From contig CM030941.1 in NCBI GenBank assembly GCA_018136815.1, forward strand, positions 991,582-1,055,581: a DNA stretch of 64,000 nt, given 5' to 3'. The notes beneath the pieces are model-generated. The model did no database searches, was not told the DNA's origin, and was given only the letters and a program-made list of their open reading frames with translations. Shown here piece after piece: positions 62,801 to 64,000 of this stretch (position 1 is its first letter; each line of letters starts with the position of its first letter). Source of the DNA: Isochrysis galbana. Taxonomy: Eukaryota; Haptophyta; Isochrysidales; Isochrysidaceae. A program made the translations under genes and the position numbers.

Positions 62801-62945
62801 CTTACAGCTCACACCGCGAGCAGTCCTCGAAGAAATAAATGACTGCGCACTGAGATACCTGCCACTGGGACGTCTTGGGCCACTCCCTTTCTCTCTCCCT
62901 CCTGTCGCCAGCCGTCCCTCTTCGCCCGTTTGCTAACGCAAACCG
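62801..62945. repeat. Direct copy of the 58.98-59.13 kb repeat
   Basis: CTTACAGCTCACACCGCGAG, ATGACTGCGCACTGAGATAC and CCTGTCGCCAGCCGTCCC align in order with 58985-59135. It is followed by a G18 run (62977-62994). Confidence 0.6.
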
Positions 62946-63577
62946 GGCCCGTTTCTCACAACTCACAGCACTCCAGGGGGGGGGGGGGGGGGGGCAAAAT
63001 CCCCCCTCTCCCTCTCTCCATTCTCCTCCACCTCCACCTCTCTCCCTGCGGCAGAAGGGTCAGGGGCTGAGTGGGGTTGATTGTTGATTGTACGGGCCCA
63101 CCCCGGAGGGTGTCCGCGATGGAGAGAGCGGGGGGCGCGAGGCCCCCATTGCCCCCCACTTACCACTTATAAAAGTAGGCAGTGGGTTATTTAAAATTAT
63201 TTAACGTGTAAACCGCCCAGGGCCCAGGGTTACATTCGTCTCCAAGGAGCCCGCAAAACTATGCTTGATTCTTAATTGCTGGGGGGTGGGAAGTGCGAAG
63301 TGCTTTCTATTCACACCACATACATCACAACATAAAATTGTTTGCAAACCTAGACTATAGACTAATTCATAAATAATTTAATTCACCAAATAGGTCGAAT
63401 CGGTTCATCATCGTCAACATCAATGCTGCCATCCCGTTGAACTCAAAGAAGGGGCTCACACTCAGATTCCGCGCGACGGCCCCTCGAGGGGCCTCCATTA
63501 TAACTCCATGGATCGTTGGCCGATTCAGATCCACTCCTTCACTCTGATCGGCTTTGGTTTGCCTAATTTCCTAGGCT
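62946..63577. other. Intergenic, no gene seen
   Basis: TACCACTTATAAAAGTAGGC (63160-63179) is a near-palindrome with a TATAAAA core, also at 42311. The rest is AT-richer 3' flank of the gene at the right edge. Confidence 0.35.
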
Positions 63578-64000
63578 TTATATGTTGCGACCACTCCGGT
63601 TGACCACTGTGGAGTCAACTCTCCTGAGCGGAATGCGTGGGACGGTTGTTTTTGAGCCGCCACCAACATGATGACTCGCACCCTTGGATTGCTTGCTAGT
63701 CGCGACCCCGACCGAGAAGACCGACGGCTCCTGATGTTCAGCGTTTGGACCTGTTGCATGACCCGCTTTTTGCTTTTGTCCCTCCGCGTGTAAACGCTTT
63801 ACGGAGTATGAGAGTGCCTCATTTTCACGTTGGAGCCGTGCAATCTCCTTGGCATGAGCTTTATCGCGGTGAGCGTGTGTCTCCTTGAGAGCTTGCACAT
63901 GCTGCCGATGGGCGCTCACTCCAGCAGAGAGGTCAACCAAGCATCGATGGATCTCCATTCTCTTGCGCTCCGATTCACGGGAGGCACTCCTAGCCTCCTC
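63578..64000 (-). CDS. Coiled-coil protein, 5' part beyond window
   Basis: The frame is open to the last base (the first visible codons read EEARSASRESERKR), so the N-terminus is outside the window. The visible 140 residues start with a charged coiled coil (VQALKETHAHRDKAHAKEIA, RLQRENEALSYSVKRLHAEG) and end in a Gly/Ser/Lys-rich tail (KQSKGASHHVGGG, VNRSGRNI). No family can be assigned from this part. Confidence 0.6.
   Translation of the reverse strand, partial: EEARSASRESERKRMEIHRCLVDLSAGVSAHRQHVQALKETHAHRDKAHAKEIARLQRENEALSYSVKRLHAEGQKQKAGHATGPNAEHQEPSVFSVGVATSKQSKGASHHVGGGSKTTVPRIPLRRVDSTVVNRSGRNI

Overview
This is nuclear DNA of a photosynthetic eukaryote, most likely a microalga with a red-lineage secondary plastid (haptophyte or stramenopile; the species cannot be named from the sequence). 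The evidence is GC-rich coding sequence with short GT-AG introns (47 to about 220 bp where resolved), eukaryote-specific families (SF3b4-like splicing factor, WKF/C7orf50, NudC-like CS protein, SPX, WSC, PPR), and hydrophobic leaders followed by plastid-type transit regions on a YqeH-family GTPase and a DUF2358 protein. About half of the window is mobile-element debris and simple repeats.

Layout. 1-7.3 kb holds host genes: a secreted ShK-domain protein running off the left edge (-), a six-exon ribose-phosphate pyrophosphokinase (-), an SPX-domain gene (-) and a divergent MFS transporter (+) whose shared upstream region carries a three-phase trinucleotide microsatellite. 7.3-14 kb is a decayed hAT transposon, LTR remnants and a PPR-like gene. 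14.1-27.8 kb is a very large Ty3/gypsy chromovirus. Gag and pol lie in the same frame separated by one UAG. Pol carries an extra domain resembling phage and bacterial cytosine DNA methyltransferases upstream of protease, RT, RNase H, integrase and chromodomain. 27.8-33 kb holds proline-codon repeats, a DUF2358 gene, a hAT fragment and a deleted relative of the chromovirus with its own palindrome-rich LTR. 33-43.7 kb is host genes (glycosyltransferase-WSC, WKF, CS-domain, PH-like, TM-SAM) between MITEs. 43.7-47 kb is repeats. 47.3-49.9 kb is a six-exon SAM / coiled-coil / HET- or TIR-like / LRR gene. 50.9-52 kb contains two hAT-type elements with perfect 8-bp target duplications. 52.9-60.4 kb holds a circularly permuted GTPase, a compact ankyrin/orphan cluster and an SF3b4-like RS protein. 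The right end is foldback elements and one coiled-coil gene running off the edge.

The most unusual items are: (1) the chromovirus with an embedded methyltransferase-like domain and a UAG gag/pol junction; (2) a non-autonomous hAT-like MITE family whose termini are shared while a short internal word, repeated many times, differs from copy to copy; (3) the SAM-HET/TIR-like-LRR gene 4 kb from a membrane-anchored SAM protein, which looks like a possible signalling or immune pair; (4) LTRs built from an array of GATAGCTATC palindromes.

Exon joins were derived by hand from splice consensus and reading-frame continuity, with no transcript support. Homology calls come from motif recognition, not from searches.
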